NCBI GenBank assembly: GCA_030407315.1
Contig: JALQPE010003229.1
Span: forward strand, 1-17,048
Reading direction: 5' to 3'
From: Asparagopsis taxiformis
Lineage: Eukaryota; Rhodophyta; Florideophyceae; Bonnemaisoniales; Bonnemaisoniaceae
DNA length: 17,048 nt
The stretch's first letter is position 1; each line of letters begins with the position of its first letter. Positions 1 through 9,573 of this stretch are shown piece after piece. The notes under the pieces were generated by a model. It saw only the letters and a program-made list of their open reading frames with translations, had not been told where the DNA came from and ran no database searches. A program made the translations under genes and the position numbers.

Positions 1-927
1 ACGAAGGCAAATCCACGATTTGCCTAATTGTCGGCGACCCTGATGTCGAAGTTGATAACTGTGAATCTCCAACTTCAATAGAGGAGCGGTAGAAATTTAC
101 CCTGATGGGCAGCGAATACACATACATCATAATTTCTTTCATGATGTTCACGCTTACCCTGTGATCGCGCTGGACAGATCGGCTACGCCGATATTGATCG
201 AGGCTAATATTATCCATTGGATTTGGCATGCTACGGCTGGAAGTGGGTATCCTGGTACAGGCTACGAAGCTAGATATAACCAAATCATTAGAAAACCAGT
301 ACCTTCTTTCTGGCTACCCATGATGAAAGCCATGCTATCGATATGCATCCCTATTTGCAAGTTTTACAGGAACGGGGACAGCGCATTGCTGGAGATTTAC
401 TGTCCATTCATCACAACACGTTCATTGATGAGGCAGGCAATGATCCTTCTGTACTCACTTCACTTGATGCAAAAGTTCGAGGAACGCCCAGAGTTCTTGC
501 TTCTTTTTACAATAATCAATTCTTAAATGTAAAACCCGAACAGGCTGTCGTGCATTTCGACGGAAATGTTTGGGTATACAATAATCAATATGGTTCCGAA
601 AAGATCATTGTAGATTTGGCCTTAGAAACCACCCCTCAAATTCTCTTTAATTACCCTCCCCCCCCGCACATAGACGTTCCGCAGCTCAATGGTTCAGAGA
701 TACCGGTTGACATTGAAGTAAATGTATTCGAAGGCTTAGAGATCACTTCAGTTAAAGTTGAGTTGAATGACAAAGTCCTCTACGAAGGGAGTTCTGTACC
801 TGGCGCAGGGGAGGTTATCATCAATTTGACTGATCTCACCAGCGATCAAGGACATCAGAAGCTAACCGTTACAGCTACCGACAACAGAGGTGTGGAAGGA
901 ACACATACTACCTATTTCAAGTTGTAA
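1..927 (+). CDS. Right-handed parallel beta-helix protein with C-terminal Ig-like domain (5' partial, frameshifted)
   Basis: The gene enters from the left edge, so its N-terminus and any signal peptide are missing. Coding sense runs through three frames: frame 3 to about 90, frame 2 from about 91 to 300, then frame 1 to the TAA at 925-927. Joined, it shows beta-helix coils of the type IHIHHNFFHDVH (about 139-174) and GDLLSIHHNTFIDE (about 391-432), typical of the pectate-lyase-like superfamily. From about residue 105 of the last frame a proline run (PPPPH) links to an Ig-like beta-sandwich with VKVELNDKVLYEG and a closing TVTATDNRG, as in carbohydrate-active or adhesive exported proteins. There is no T9SS tail after the Ig domain. 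The role is probably binding or cleavage of an extracellular polysaccharide, but no catalytic site is visible, so the substrate is unknown. Fold is fairly sure; function is not. Confidence 0.6.
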
Positions 928-1249
928 TAAGAAGGGAGTATTAGGAAGGAAAGGGAGATATCAGTATCTAGCCAGTATAATATGTTTGAAAAAAATGCAC
1001 GTTTTGCCAATAAGCAAAGAATTACTTGCGTACTGTAATACTTTTCCCCAGCAAGAGATCTAAGCTAATTCAAACCAACCCTACTTCCTGAGCATATCAT
1101 TCTTTTCAACTTGAATTCTGTTGCTAAATCAATGCGCTCAACCGCAAGGTTGCTGCTTTATTGTGTTTGTAGTTCAGCTAAGGAGAGCCTAAGCTTTACG
1201 CTACATCGGTATGCAGCTGCTGATCATTTTCTAACATAACTATGCACTT
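928..1249. other. Intergenic region between the beta-helix gene and the DUF1800 gene
   Basis: These 322 bases hold no convincing gene on either strand. A small hairpin, CAACC-gcaa-GGTTG (1139-1152), is followed by a loosely T-rich stretch and is too weak to call a terminator. A TATGTTTG at 981-988 matches the Bacteroidota -7 promoter form TAnnTTTG, but no -33 TTTG lies at the right distance and it sits about 260 bp from the next start codon. The promoter of the DUF1800-DUF1501 pair probably lies in this stretch, but I cannot place it. Confidence 0.5.
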
Positions 1250-2915
1250 ATGAATCCAATTGCTAAAACTGCCCCCCTTTCAGGCAGTCGGAAACAAACG
1301 CTTAGCTTTAGTCCACCTCCGCCTTCCGGAAGTTTGGCCCCCTACTCAGGTGAATGGACCGTTCAACATGCCTCCCATCTACTCAGGAGGACCATGTTTG
1401 GCCCAACCTATGAACAGCTTAAATGGTCTGCCAATCAAGGCCTAGATGCTACCATCGACGAGTTGTTTGATGAAGGCGGTTACCCAGATCCTCCCGTAAA
1501 TTCAGATTATGGAAGTGATCCTACCGTCGGGATCGGAGAAACCTGGGTCAATGCCCCATACAATGGAGATCTCGTGGCACAAATGAGTTACCGGGAGCGA
1601 ACCCTACTCTCCTGGACCGTCGGAGTAATGCTGGAGGAAGGATGTCAATCCGCGAGAAACTTACTGTCTGTCTTCTGGCACAACCATATTCCGATGGCTG
1701 CTGTCCTTGACGCCAAATTCAACTATAAATATATTGAGACTTTCCGTTCTCGGGCTTGGGGCAATTTCCGTGATATCATCAAAACCATTACCATTGACCC
1801 AGCCATGCTCATTTATCTGAATGGCCGTCAAAACGTAAAAACCTATCCCAATGAAAATTATGCTCGGGAATTACTAGAATTATTCACCATTGGGAAAGGG
1901 CCCATCGCTGGGCCTGGAGATTATACCAACTATACGGAGGATGATATTCGGGAAATCGCGAGAGTACTTTCCGGTTGGAGAGATTATGGCTTCACCTCTG
2001 AAAGTCAGAACGGGGAAATATATTCCTACTTCAAAGAGTCTAATCACGACACGGGTACTAAAACGCTGTCTCACCGTTTCAACGGCGCCCAAATTGATAA
2101 CAGAGGAGACCAGGAATACGCCTATTTAATAGATGTGATCTTCCAGCAGGAGGAAGTCGCTCGTTTTATATGCCGTAAACTATATAAGTGGTTTGTATTT
2201 TATGATATCTCCGAAGAGGCCGAAACCAAGGTGATCCAACCTATGGCAGATATCTTAATCGATAATGATTACGAGATTAAGCCGGCCTTACAAGCATTGC
2301 TTCGCTCTCAACACTTCTATGATGAGCAATTTAGAGGGGTAATGATCAAGAATCCAGCTGACTTCCTTTGTTCCGTCATGAAACCTTTGAAGTGGAAGTA
2401 GCGCAAGCCTTGGATCAGAAATACGACTCCTATTACCGCCTTTTCGGTTTTGTAGAGGAAACACAAATGAATTTCTACAACATACCAGACGTAGCAGGTT
2501 GGCAGCCGTACTATCGGAGCCCTTGTACTATCGCTTGTGGATTTCCGCTTCTACCCTACCCACCAGAATGGATTTCACTGATACTTTGATCGACAATGGA
2601 TTATTTCCATTTCGGGCCAACGGTAAAAAGATGAAGATTGATCCATTAAAATCATCAATATGATCGACGACCCCAACGACCCGAATGCTGTAGTCAATGA
2701 ATTTGCTACCATCTTGTTTCCGAAACCACTAAAAACTGAGCAGGTGGATCGTCTAAAGAGATTCTCATTCCAGGGTTACCAGATTTTGAGTGGACTGCCG
2801 AATATGGTTCTTATGCAGCTAATCCCAATAACTCAGACCTAGCTAATTCTGTGAAAAACAAATTGAAAATCTTCTTCGTGCCATGATGAGCATGCCTGAG
2901 TTTTATTTGAGTTAA
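1250..2915 (+). CDS. DUF1800 domain-containing protein (frameshifted in its last third)
   Basis: The first 383 residues read without a break from ATG 1250 and carry the DUF1800 hallmarks: SHLLRRTMFG (residues 42-51), FWHNH (142-146), NENYARELLELFTIG (201-215) and REIARVLSGW. The rest follows after five one-base losses near 2381, 2516, 2648, 2755 and 2872, ending with MMSMPEFYLS and TAA at 2913-2915, for about 555 residues. No classical signal peptide is seen; the N-terminus is polar with a proline run at about 21-25. DUF1800 proteins are nearly always encoded beside DUF1501 proteins, as here 67 bp downstream, and are thought to be exported; their biochemical role is not established. Family assignment is very secure. 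The frame breaks are best read as sequencing errors because the family's sequence continues across every one. Confidence 0.9.
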
Positions 2916-2982
2916 AGCACTTGAATTACTATGAACAATCTATTGAAAATCACTTCATTTTAACCGAAACCGATCAAAGAAA

Positions 2983-4532
2983 ATGCAAAGAAGAAATTTC
3001 ATAAGAAATGCAGGTGTTGTAGCTAGTCTTCCCTTTTTCCTGCGAGGAATGAGTATTTCAGCCATGGCCAAACCGTATATGTTCGATACCCTTAATGGAG
3101 CGGAAGATCGAGTATTAGTTTTGGTCCAACTCAATGGCGGTAATGACGGATTAAACACCTTAATCCCTCTCGATCAATATAGCAAGCTATTTAATGCTAG
3201 ACAATCCATTATCATCCCTGAGAACAAAGTGTTAAGCATTGGCGGTAGTCTTGGTTTCCACCCGAATATGGATGGACTAAGGGATATGTATCAGGATGGC
3301 AAAATCGGTATTGTTCAAAGCGTTGGATATCCTAATCAAAATCGATCGCACTTCCGTTCCACAGAATATGGACAACAGGTTCTCCGTCCGAAGAATTCTG
3401 GAATACGGCTGGGCTGGACGCTTTCTGGATGGCGATTACCCTGGCTTTCCGGATGGATACCCGAGTCAGCAACATCCAGATCCGTTTGCCATTTCCATGG
3501 GATACCTGGTTTCCGACACCTGTCAAGGTAAAGCGGCTAACTTTAGTCTAGCACTCACGGATCCATTTGGTTTAAGACCACTTTCCGAGAGTGACCCAAT
3601 AGGTGTGGACAGTAGCCTCTATGGAAAAGAAATGGAGTTCCTTAGTAACACCATTGCCCAAACCAACTCTTACGGCGTTCGAATCACGGATGCGGCGGAA
3701 CGAGGCAATAATATGGTCGATTACCCGGATACGGATCTCGCAGAACAGCTTAAGAATGTAGCCCTTTTGATTTCTGGCGGAATGAAAACCAGAATCTATA
3801 CGGTAAGTTTAGGTGGGTTTGATACCCATGCCCAGCAAGTACAAGGTGGTGACCCAACCCAGGGTCGGCACGCCGATCTGCTGCTAACGCTTTCAGAAGC
3901 GATTCATGCCTTCCAACGTGACTTGACAGCCATGGGGCTAGAAGAACGTGTGTTGGGTATGACCTTCTCTGAGTTTGGCCGTCAGATTCGCTCCAATGGT
4001 AGTTTGGGGTCTGATCATGGAACTGCAGCACCCCTCATGCTATTTGGAAGTTGTGTCAACGCTCAAATCATGGAGACAATCCAGAGATACCCGGGAATGT
4101 TCAGGTACAAGAAGGTGTCCCGATGCAATACGACTTCAGAGATGTGTACGGTTCAGTTTTAGCGGATTGGTTTGGTGTTGAATTGAGTCAGGTCAGCAAG
4201 GTATTGCATGAAGATTTCCAATACCTCCCATTGGTAAGTTGTGCTATCACGAATACCGACGATCCAAGTCGAGGACCAGTAGTAGAAATGGACAACTATC
4301 CCAATCCATTTAAGAATTGGACTACCATTCGGTTTAAATCTGAAAATGAGTGGGTGAAACTGAGCGTGTTTGACGCTCTGGGAAGTGAATTAAAGTACTT
4401 ACTAATCAGCGAATGAGTGCTGGCGAGCACGAAATCAGGTTTGATGCGAGTCAATTGCCTGCTGGCAACTACTATTATCGCTTATTACTGGAAGGTCGGC
4501 AAAAAACTAAGCCGATGATAAAGGCAAGATAA
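2983..4532 (+). CDS. DUF1501 protein with twin-arginine-like N-terminus and T9SS-type C-terminal tail (frameshifted)
   Basis: ATG 2983 opens MQRRNFIRNAGVVASLPFFL, a twin-arginine-like export signal (RRNF) with a short hydrophobic stretch, common in DUF1501. Family motifs follow: VQLNGGNDGLNTLIP (about 48-62), then GGFDTHAQQ and FSEFGRQIRSNGSLGSDHG, the metal-site-like region of this alkaline phosphatase/sulfatase-related fold. A final 75-85 residue beta domain begins with DNYPNPFKNWTTIRF and ends LPAGNYYYRLLLEG..KPMIKAR, the pattern of a type A T9SS sorting domain, so the product is probably delivered to the cell surface. Frame breaks lie at about 3365-3380, 3407, 4072 and 4412; at the last three, adding one base to a GG or AA run restores the frame. 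The gene probably shares a transcript with the DUF1800 gene. The enzymatic activity is unproven for the family. Confidence 0.9.
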
Positions 4533-4772
4533 ATAAGTGCAATAATATAAGTAATAGAGCAAATCCAACTTATCATTTTATGGTGGCCTCTATTTCCATA
4601 TATCTGCGTTGCGTACTCGCCTTAATAGCCAAGGCTATTAGGCTCCGCCGCGTCTTGATCTATGAAGAAATGGCCTCGACCAAAAAAGTAATCTAAATCT
4701 GCTCTTTTACTTAGCGTATCCCGGGTCTTCTCTACCCCCCTGCAATTGTCAGGTGATCTGGGATGCGCGCGT
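4533..4772. other. Convergent intergenic region with palindromic element
   Basis: This stretch separates the plus-strand exported-protein genes from the 3' end of the minus-strand glycan locus. No gene is seen. Its main content is the imperfect palindrome listed separately. The remaining part (about 4690-4772) has only short weak stems, such as CCTG-caattgt-CAGG near 4738-4752, and no clear T-tract hairpin for either operon. Confidence 0.6.
4582..4682. repeat. Imperfect long palindrome, possible dispersed palindromic repeat or bidirectional terminator
   Basis: The core AATAGCC-AA-GGCTATT (4624-4639) is a perfect 7 bp stem. It extends outward with mismatches through GCGTACTCGCC on the left and GGCTCCGCCGCG on the right. 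Outer arms around GGCC..ATTTC..CATA.ATC on the left (about 4585-4605) match the reverse complement of the right arm (about 4657-4677). The whole forms a cruciform-capable unit of about 100 bp between convergent genes. The arms are richer in GC than the flanks. Without other copies in the window I cannot tell a mobile palindromic repeat from a single structured terminator region. Confidence 0.6.
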
Positions 4773-5762
4773 CTACTCTTCTACGTCAAAAAAGCCCAGG
4801 TCATTTCTAGGAAAGACCTTAAGTTCCAAATCATTATTATGAAAAGTTGTGCCTTTTTGGATATTGGCTTGCGTTTCAAAATCTGAAACCAAGAGCAGTC
4901 CACCATAACACCGAACGAGGAATTTACCGTTGTCAAAGACAGCTACCACTGTTCCTGGATTGGCTTGCTGATATCCAAAATCATGGATATCGAAGACTTG
5001 TGCACCGTATATAGATACCTGTTCTTCTTCAACAAAGGTAAAAGCACCATTAAACGGTCGAGTAACTGCTCGCACAAATCGCTCCAAAGCAAAAACTTCC
5101 TGATTCCAATTTATCAAGCTATCAGCCGGCGTTCGTTTCGGATAGTAGGTAGGTGTGATGGTATCGTCCTGGGGAAAGACTTGAAAGTCATTCGTAACCA
5201 ATCGCGCAATATTGCGTTCGATCAGATACTTCATGGCTAAGGTGTTCTTATAGTGCATTGTTTCTGCCGTATCTCTTGCCCGACCTCAAATTTGAAGGTA
5301 TCCATAACATCTCCAGAATCTACTCCTGGGTCATATTTAAACAGATTGTGTAAAAGCTTTCCGCCCTTCAAAATCGACCAATTCATAGGGGATCGGCCAC
5401 GGCCCAACGGAAGGTTCATCGAGCTTCCATGCATACCAAAGCACCCACGGTCATTGAAGCTAATATATCACCAGGAATAAGGCGTTGCCACCCCATCACA
5501 AAAGCTAGATCAATATTCAGTTCCTGGATATGCTGGAGGTCCTCATCGTGTTTCAAGCTATAATAACGAGCTTGATAGACTTCGATTCCTTTAGCCTCTG
5601 CAAATGCTTTCAAGTCGCAATAATCGGCCACCTGAAATTTTTCGCCCTTCGCAGGGTCAATCGTGATCAGATGCTTAATAGGAAAAGGGAGGTGTAGATT
5701 TTCTAGAAGGAAGCGCGTGGTGGCTTTACAGCCAAAAAATGCAATGTTATTATATTTTTCAT
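4773..5762 (-). CDS. Sugar N-formyltransferase-like protein (formyl_transferase family, frameshifted)
   Basis: The start is ATG at 5762; the five-A run at 5755-5759 appears to have lost one A, and restoring it gives MKKYNNIAFFGCKATTRFLL. The N-terminal Rossmann-like formyltransferase domain continues with LAFVMGWQRLIP and, after a break near 5420-5435, with GMHGSSMNLPLGRGRSPMNW and LFKYDPGVDSGDV. These are the family's catalytic His loop and Asp-containing loop, which use 10-formyltetrahydrofolate. Another break lies near 5240-5258; the C-terminal part (VTRPFNGAFTF, VVAVFDNGKFLVRC) resembles the methionyl-tRNA formyltransferase C-domain, ending at the TAG at 4773-4775. The GMHGS and RGRSPMNW variants and the setting in a glycan locus favour an amino-sugar substrate over initiator tRNA. 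It could serve the 4-amino-altrosamine intermediate made by PseB/PseC, which is inference. It overlaps the upstream deacetylase gene by about 13 bp. Confidence 0.8.
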
Positions 5763-6486
5763 AAATATCTCGGAAAGGAATGCAATTGTTGTAGAAGTCT
5801 TTTTCAATGCCTCCTTTCTTTTTTCATAATACTTACGCAGCTTTTCAAGGTTGGTCTGCCCCGCATAATCCACCAAACGGGATGAATTAGGAGGTGGATC
5901 GATTTTCCCTGCGCAAATTCCTCAGAATCAAAAGGATGTCCATATCGGAAAGCACCCGTCGAATCTGAAATATACTTAATTTCTTTGAAATACTTAGTCT
6001 GGTAGGTATGCTCAACTCCATGAATTGGCGTATCATACTTCTTAAAAAACTCATTGGGTCGATGCAAACTGATGATATCTACCTTCTCCTTAAACAAACG
6101 CTCAAAAATCTCAATTTCTTGAGCCAAGCCCTCATGGAAATCTTGGTAGATCAATGGATCAAAATGCACACTGATACTATGTCCGAGCTCTTTTATTGCT
6201 CTGATATGATCGAAATCAGTGGGCGATAGGATATTGTAAAGTTGGATCTTATTAGGAAGAAATAGGTAGACTTCACTCCCAAATCCGTCTCAATCTGAGC
6301 CGTTTTGAGTGCCATATGGGTATCAAAATCCACATCATGACGAAGAATTATTTCTCCATGCTCCTCTTTCTTCTCGTTGAAAAAACGGAAGGCATAACCT
6401 TGATCCAAGAATCCTTGCAGCAGTTCACGGTAATCGCCTAGTCTGGTCGACGGGCTTAACATGGGTTCGTTGTTCGCAGTATACAC
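5750..6486 (-). CDS. Polysaccharide deacetylase-like protein, LRHDVD type (frameshifted)
   Basis: The protein opens (GTG 6486, or ATG 6462 giving MLSPSTRLGDYRELLQ) with YRELLQGFLDQGYAF and then IILRHDVDFDTHMALK, the first metal/base motif of this NodB-related group. It continues as GVKSTYFFLIRSN, breaks near 6190-6240, resumes at HFDPLIYQDFHEG, and holds SLHRPNEFF, HGVEHTY and LLIHPVWW, likely metal-binding or active-site His segments. Near the end, two A-runs (5800-5804 and 5755-5759) each seem to lack one A; restoring them gives a tail DFYNNCIPFRDIYEKI and a TAA at about 5750-5752. Proteins of this kind sit in O-antigen and surface-glycan loci and probably remove an acyl group from a sugar. 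The start lies 2 bp after the sugar transferase stop, so translation is probably coupled. It is related to the gene at 7858-8668. Confidence 0.78.
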
Positions 6487-6488
6487 GG

Positions 6489-7571
6489 CTAGTGGCTTCT
6501 TACTTTTTTGAAAATAATATTAGTAACAAATCGATACATGTAACGAAGATCCGTTAGCAAAGGCTGTTTTTCATAGGCCTTTAGATACCGCTCTTCAATA
6601 GCCTGTGTATCTTCCACGTTTTTAGGTATTTCTACATATACAGGCGGAATCAATCCCGGCTTAAACTGACTTCGATATTCCTGGAAATCCTTGCTGTATA
6701 GACTGAAATAATGCCGACTAATGGGACGTACACCCAATATCTTGACATCGCCCTTGATAAAGTTCAGCAACATGGGTAATTCATCCAACCAATATTTTCG
6801 CATAAACTTCCCGGCCGAATTACTCTAGATCCCTTGAACTTAGCAGCCATCTCCAAATCCGTTCCGTGGTAAACAAACTCCTGTATATACTCAGAGTAAG
6901 GATACATCGTACGAAATTTCAATACCTTAATAGGTCGCCCTTCTTTCCAACACGCTTGAGTTTGATCAAGGGGCCATAGGTTGCCTCTTGATTATAATCA
7001 GGCTCTCCTTCTTTCTAGCTACGAAATAGAGTTACCATCAATCTGTTCTGAGGCAATAAGTCTAAAGCCACAAGAATATAATCGACCGTATGATTCCATC
7101 TCAGAAATCACTCGATTTCGACCACCAGTCATTAGGAAATAGTAATGCTTAAGGTAAGGTAGCTTTGGCCAAACTCTTTTGGCCCAATAATCCATGAAGC
7201 AATAGGCTCTATTGAAGTACTTTGGATACTTTTGCCATTAGGCGATCACGGCGTTGGTCTGCCGTTTCTACATATCCCATAAAATAGCCTCCAACCTTCA
7301 GGCGCTGGTTTACAGCTTCAAAGAATTTATTGACAAAGCGAACGTTATTGACTTGTTTAAGGCTAATGATGCAGTTCTCGACCGCTCTTTTACTGTTAGA
7401 ACTAGCATCCGCATGTAGCATGTTTAGTTCCGATACCGACTCCACAACTCGTGGTAAGTCCTCCTCATCATTTAGCCTGACCCACTTTTGTAATAAAACC
7501 TGCAAATTCTGCAGGTATGTTCTTTGCTAATGTCCCCGGGTTGTTGTTAATAGTGTTTGTATAGAAACCAT
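6489..7571 (-). CDS. Bacterial sugar transferase with unusual N-terminal half (frameshifted)
   Basis: The C-terminal half is a clear priming glycosyl-1-phosphate transferase domain: YGPLIKLKRVGKKG, KVLKFRTMYPYSEY, MRKYWLDELPMLLNFIKGDV, VRPISRHYFSLY, KPGLIPP. This family moves a sugar phosphate from a UDP-sugar to undecaprenyl phosphate. The N-terminal half (VRFVNKFFEAVNQRLKVGG, YFMGYVETADQRRDR, then FNRAYCFMDYWAKRVWPKLP and GGRNRVISEMESYGRLYSC) is not the usual membrane helix bundle; I recall it from Bacteroidota sugar transferases and it looks like part of a methyltransferase-type fold. Breaks lie near 7465, 7235, 7020, 6938 and 6810; the last two are GGGG runs reduced to GGG. The stop is TAG at 6489-6491. 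The start is uncertain: ATG 7571 with one T restored gives MVFYTNTINNNPGTLAK. The stop lies 2 bp before the downstream GTG. Confidence 0.82.
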
Positions 7572-7857
7572 GTATTGAACATTTTAAAAAAGCTCATAGG
7601 AATTGGTACTGCAATAGCAGATACAATAAGGGGGGGAATTCAATTAATGGCTTGTTAGATAGACTCTCTCTTACAAACGCTTACTTATGCCGAAGCACAG
7701 GTAAATGCTTGAATTTTGTGTTGTTCTCAAATTCAGCGCGTAGTCATTACTTTAAGGGAAGGGGGTATAACCAATTGTAAGGGTTAGAGGAACTCAATTT
7801 ATAGAAAGGGACATTAGAGTGAGGTCGAAATAAGCTGAAACTGCAGATTGAAAAGTA
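7572..7857. other. Gap between second deacetylase and sugar transferase
   Basis: No secure gene is seen here. On the minus strand a short open stretch (about 7560-7670) reads like KPLIEFPPLIVSAIAVPIP followed by MSFFKMFNTW, and it contains a C7 run in that orientation. It could be the true N-terminus of the sugar transferase, or chance. No promoter of the TTTG/TAnnTTTG form stands out. The gap interrupts an otherwise tightly packed gene order and may hold an internal promoter. Confidence 0.4.
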
Positions 7858-8668
7858 TCATTGTATGTCACTTTTCCTGCTTTCTGCTACAAATATAAAC
7901 TTTTTTTTATTTATCGCAGAAGAATCACAAAGTATTTTATCATATTTTTTATTTTCTGTATGTATTTTTCTCTCACACCACAACGAGTAATGATTTGTCC
8001 ATCTTTGCGGATGAAAATTAAACATGATCCGGTTGGGCATCTTACCACTATTCAACGTCTGGATAATCTCTTTAGTTTCATGAAAATTTAGATCAAAGTG
8101 CTGATGAACTTTATCACGGACACTCACCTTATGGCCATCCCATCGTCGGCCAGTATCCGTTAGGTAAAAAACCTCTTCGAAATTTAGATCAAAATAGGGT
8201 TCTCCAATAATCTCATACGATTTATGTCATAATGATTCCAAACATCTTTATTGTCATACTTGGAGCGCGGACTACCATGCATACATATCGTGGAAATCTC
8301 GGCCACTTCACGGGAGTTTTCCCAGATGTTGGTCGAATAGAACAATGGCTTTCTCAGGGTTTCCCTTGGCGAAATCCATATCCTCGTAGTGATAGCCAAT
8401 TTCATGCCCCAATTCTTCGATTTCACGAATACTCGTCATCAAAACTCTCCGGTACCATCCGAAAATAGTAGGTACCTACAATTCCCATACTATGCTGAAT
8501 GCGGGCAAACTCCAAAGAATGTAGTTTGCGATCGTCCACATCGTGCCTCAACATAATGGAACGTTCAGCAGGCATTTTCAGGTACTGAGAGAAAGTTTGA
8601 AAGGTATATCCTTGCCCTTGGAGTGCTTTCAATAACTCCTTGTATATATCGATACTAAAATCTCTCAT
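7858..8668 (-). CDS. Polysaccharide deacetylase-like protein, LRHDVD type (frameshifted)
   Basis: ATG 8668 starts MRDFSIDIYKELLKALQGQG, followed by SIMLRHDVDDRKLHSLE and GIVGTYYFRMVPESFD, the same opening layout as the gene at 5750-6486 (YKELL/YRELL, QGY.F, LRHDVD, TYYF). After breaks near 8425, 8330 and 8185 it continues with ELGHEIGYHYEDMDFAKG (HEIGYHYED resembles the family's second His motif), ICMHGSPRSKYDN, GEPYFDLNFEEVFYLTD and FNFHPQRWTNHY, ending at the TGA at 7858-7860. The total is about 270 residues, usual for this group. It probably acts as a metal-dependent deacylase of a sugar in the surface glycan; substrate unknown. It lies 50 bp downstream of the GT2 gene, in the same orientation. 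Confidence 0.8.
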
Positions 8669-8718
8669 ATGCTTTCGTACTTAGGTTGTCGCAAAGTTTC
8701 TGTTTTGAAGGAAGCTTT

Positions 8719-9532
8719 TTAAATGGAATTGGTTAATTCTGTAGTCTGTAATTGTAGCGCATCGAGTCGGTAGTCCGCTGCCGACATTCCCTCATAGGCT
8801 TTCTTATAAGCCCTACGCTTAAACACATTGTATTTGATAATGCAATAGATTGCTCTAAAACCATCTCGCCAACCGATCTTCTTGCCTTCCTCATAGGTTT
8901 TTCCGTAATAGGAAATACCAACTTCATAAATTCTAATCTTTGGCACCCTAGCAATTTTCGCAGTTACTTCAGGCTCAAATCCAAAGCGCTGCTCTTTGAG
9001 TTGGATACTTTGAATCATTTTGGTATTAAACAACTTGTAGCAGGTCTCCATATCCGTCAAGTTTAGATTCGTAAACATGTTGGATAGGGATGTCAAAAAT
9101 TTATTGCCAATCGAATGCCAATAAACAGAATTCGGTGAGGGTTGGAACCCATAAATCGAGAACCATAGACTACATCAGCTGCTCCCATCAGGATGGGCTT
9201 CAGTAGATCATTATATTCCGCTGGATCATATTCGAGATCAGCATCTTGAATAATCAAATCTCTCCTTTTGCTTTGGAAATGCCAGTGTGTAAAGCAGCTC
9301 CCTTGCCTTTATTCACCTCATGTTCATAGTATTTCATCGGCAAATCAGGATTGGCCTGCATATAGCGGTGAATCGCACCTTTAGTATCATCCTTAGAACA
9401 ATCATTGACTATGATGATTTCTTTCTGGATGTCTTGTACAAGTTCTACTGCCTTCACCCTATCCAGGATCAGGTGAATTGTGGATTCTTCATTGTAAGCC
9501 GGAATAATAATAGAAAGCGTTGAAAATTTCAT
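8719..9532 (-). CDS. Family 2 glycosyltransferase, dolichol-phosphate-mannose-synthase-like (frameshifted)
   Basis: ATG 9532 gives [20 protein letters not shown], the GT2 nucleotide-binding start, followed by [13 protein letters not shown] and [17 protein letters not shown]. After a break near 9254 comes [19 protein letters not shown] with the DxD-type metal site (DADLEYDP), then [14 protein letters not shown]. After a second break near 9135 the DPM1-like half resumes as [20 protein letters not shown] and [11 protein letters not shown], with [13 protein letters not shown] and [20 protein letters not shown] near the end. Length is about 270 residues with no C-terminal membrane segments, so this is the short soluble form. 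It probably loads a sugar onto a polyprenyl phosphate or extends the glycan. It starts 41 bp after the membrane-protein gene. Confidence 0.88.
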
Positions 9533-9573
9533 TGGTTACCATGTTTTAAGACTAGAGAAATAGGCATGAGGGG

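Noticed and set aside
981..988. TATGTTTG as a Bacteroidota -7 promoter element
   Set aside because: There is no -33 TTTG at the right distance and it is far from the next gene.
1139..1152. Hairpin with gcaa loop as terminator of the beta-helix gene
   Set aside because: The stem is only 5 bp, 210 bp after the stop codon, and has no continuous T-tract.
3750..4031. Minus-strand open stretch of 93 codons within the DUF1501 gene
   Set aside because: It lies wholly opposite a strongly conserved DUF1501 region and has no recognisable motif; it is a shadow of the real gene.
7861..8091. Plus-strand open stretch of 76 codons
   Set aside because: It is opposite the C-terminal part of the deacetylase at 7858-8668, whose protein sequence shows family motifs; the plus-strand reading is low-complexity.
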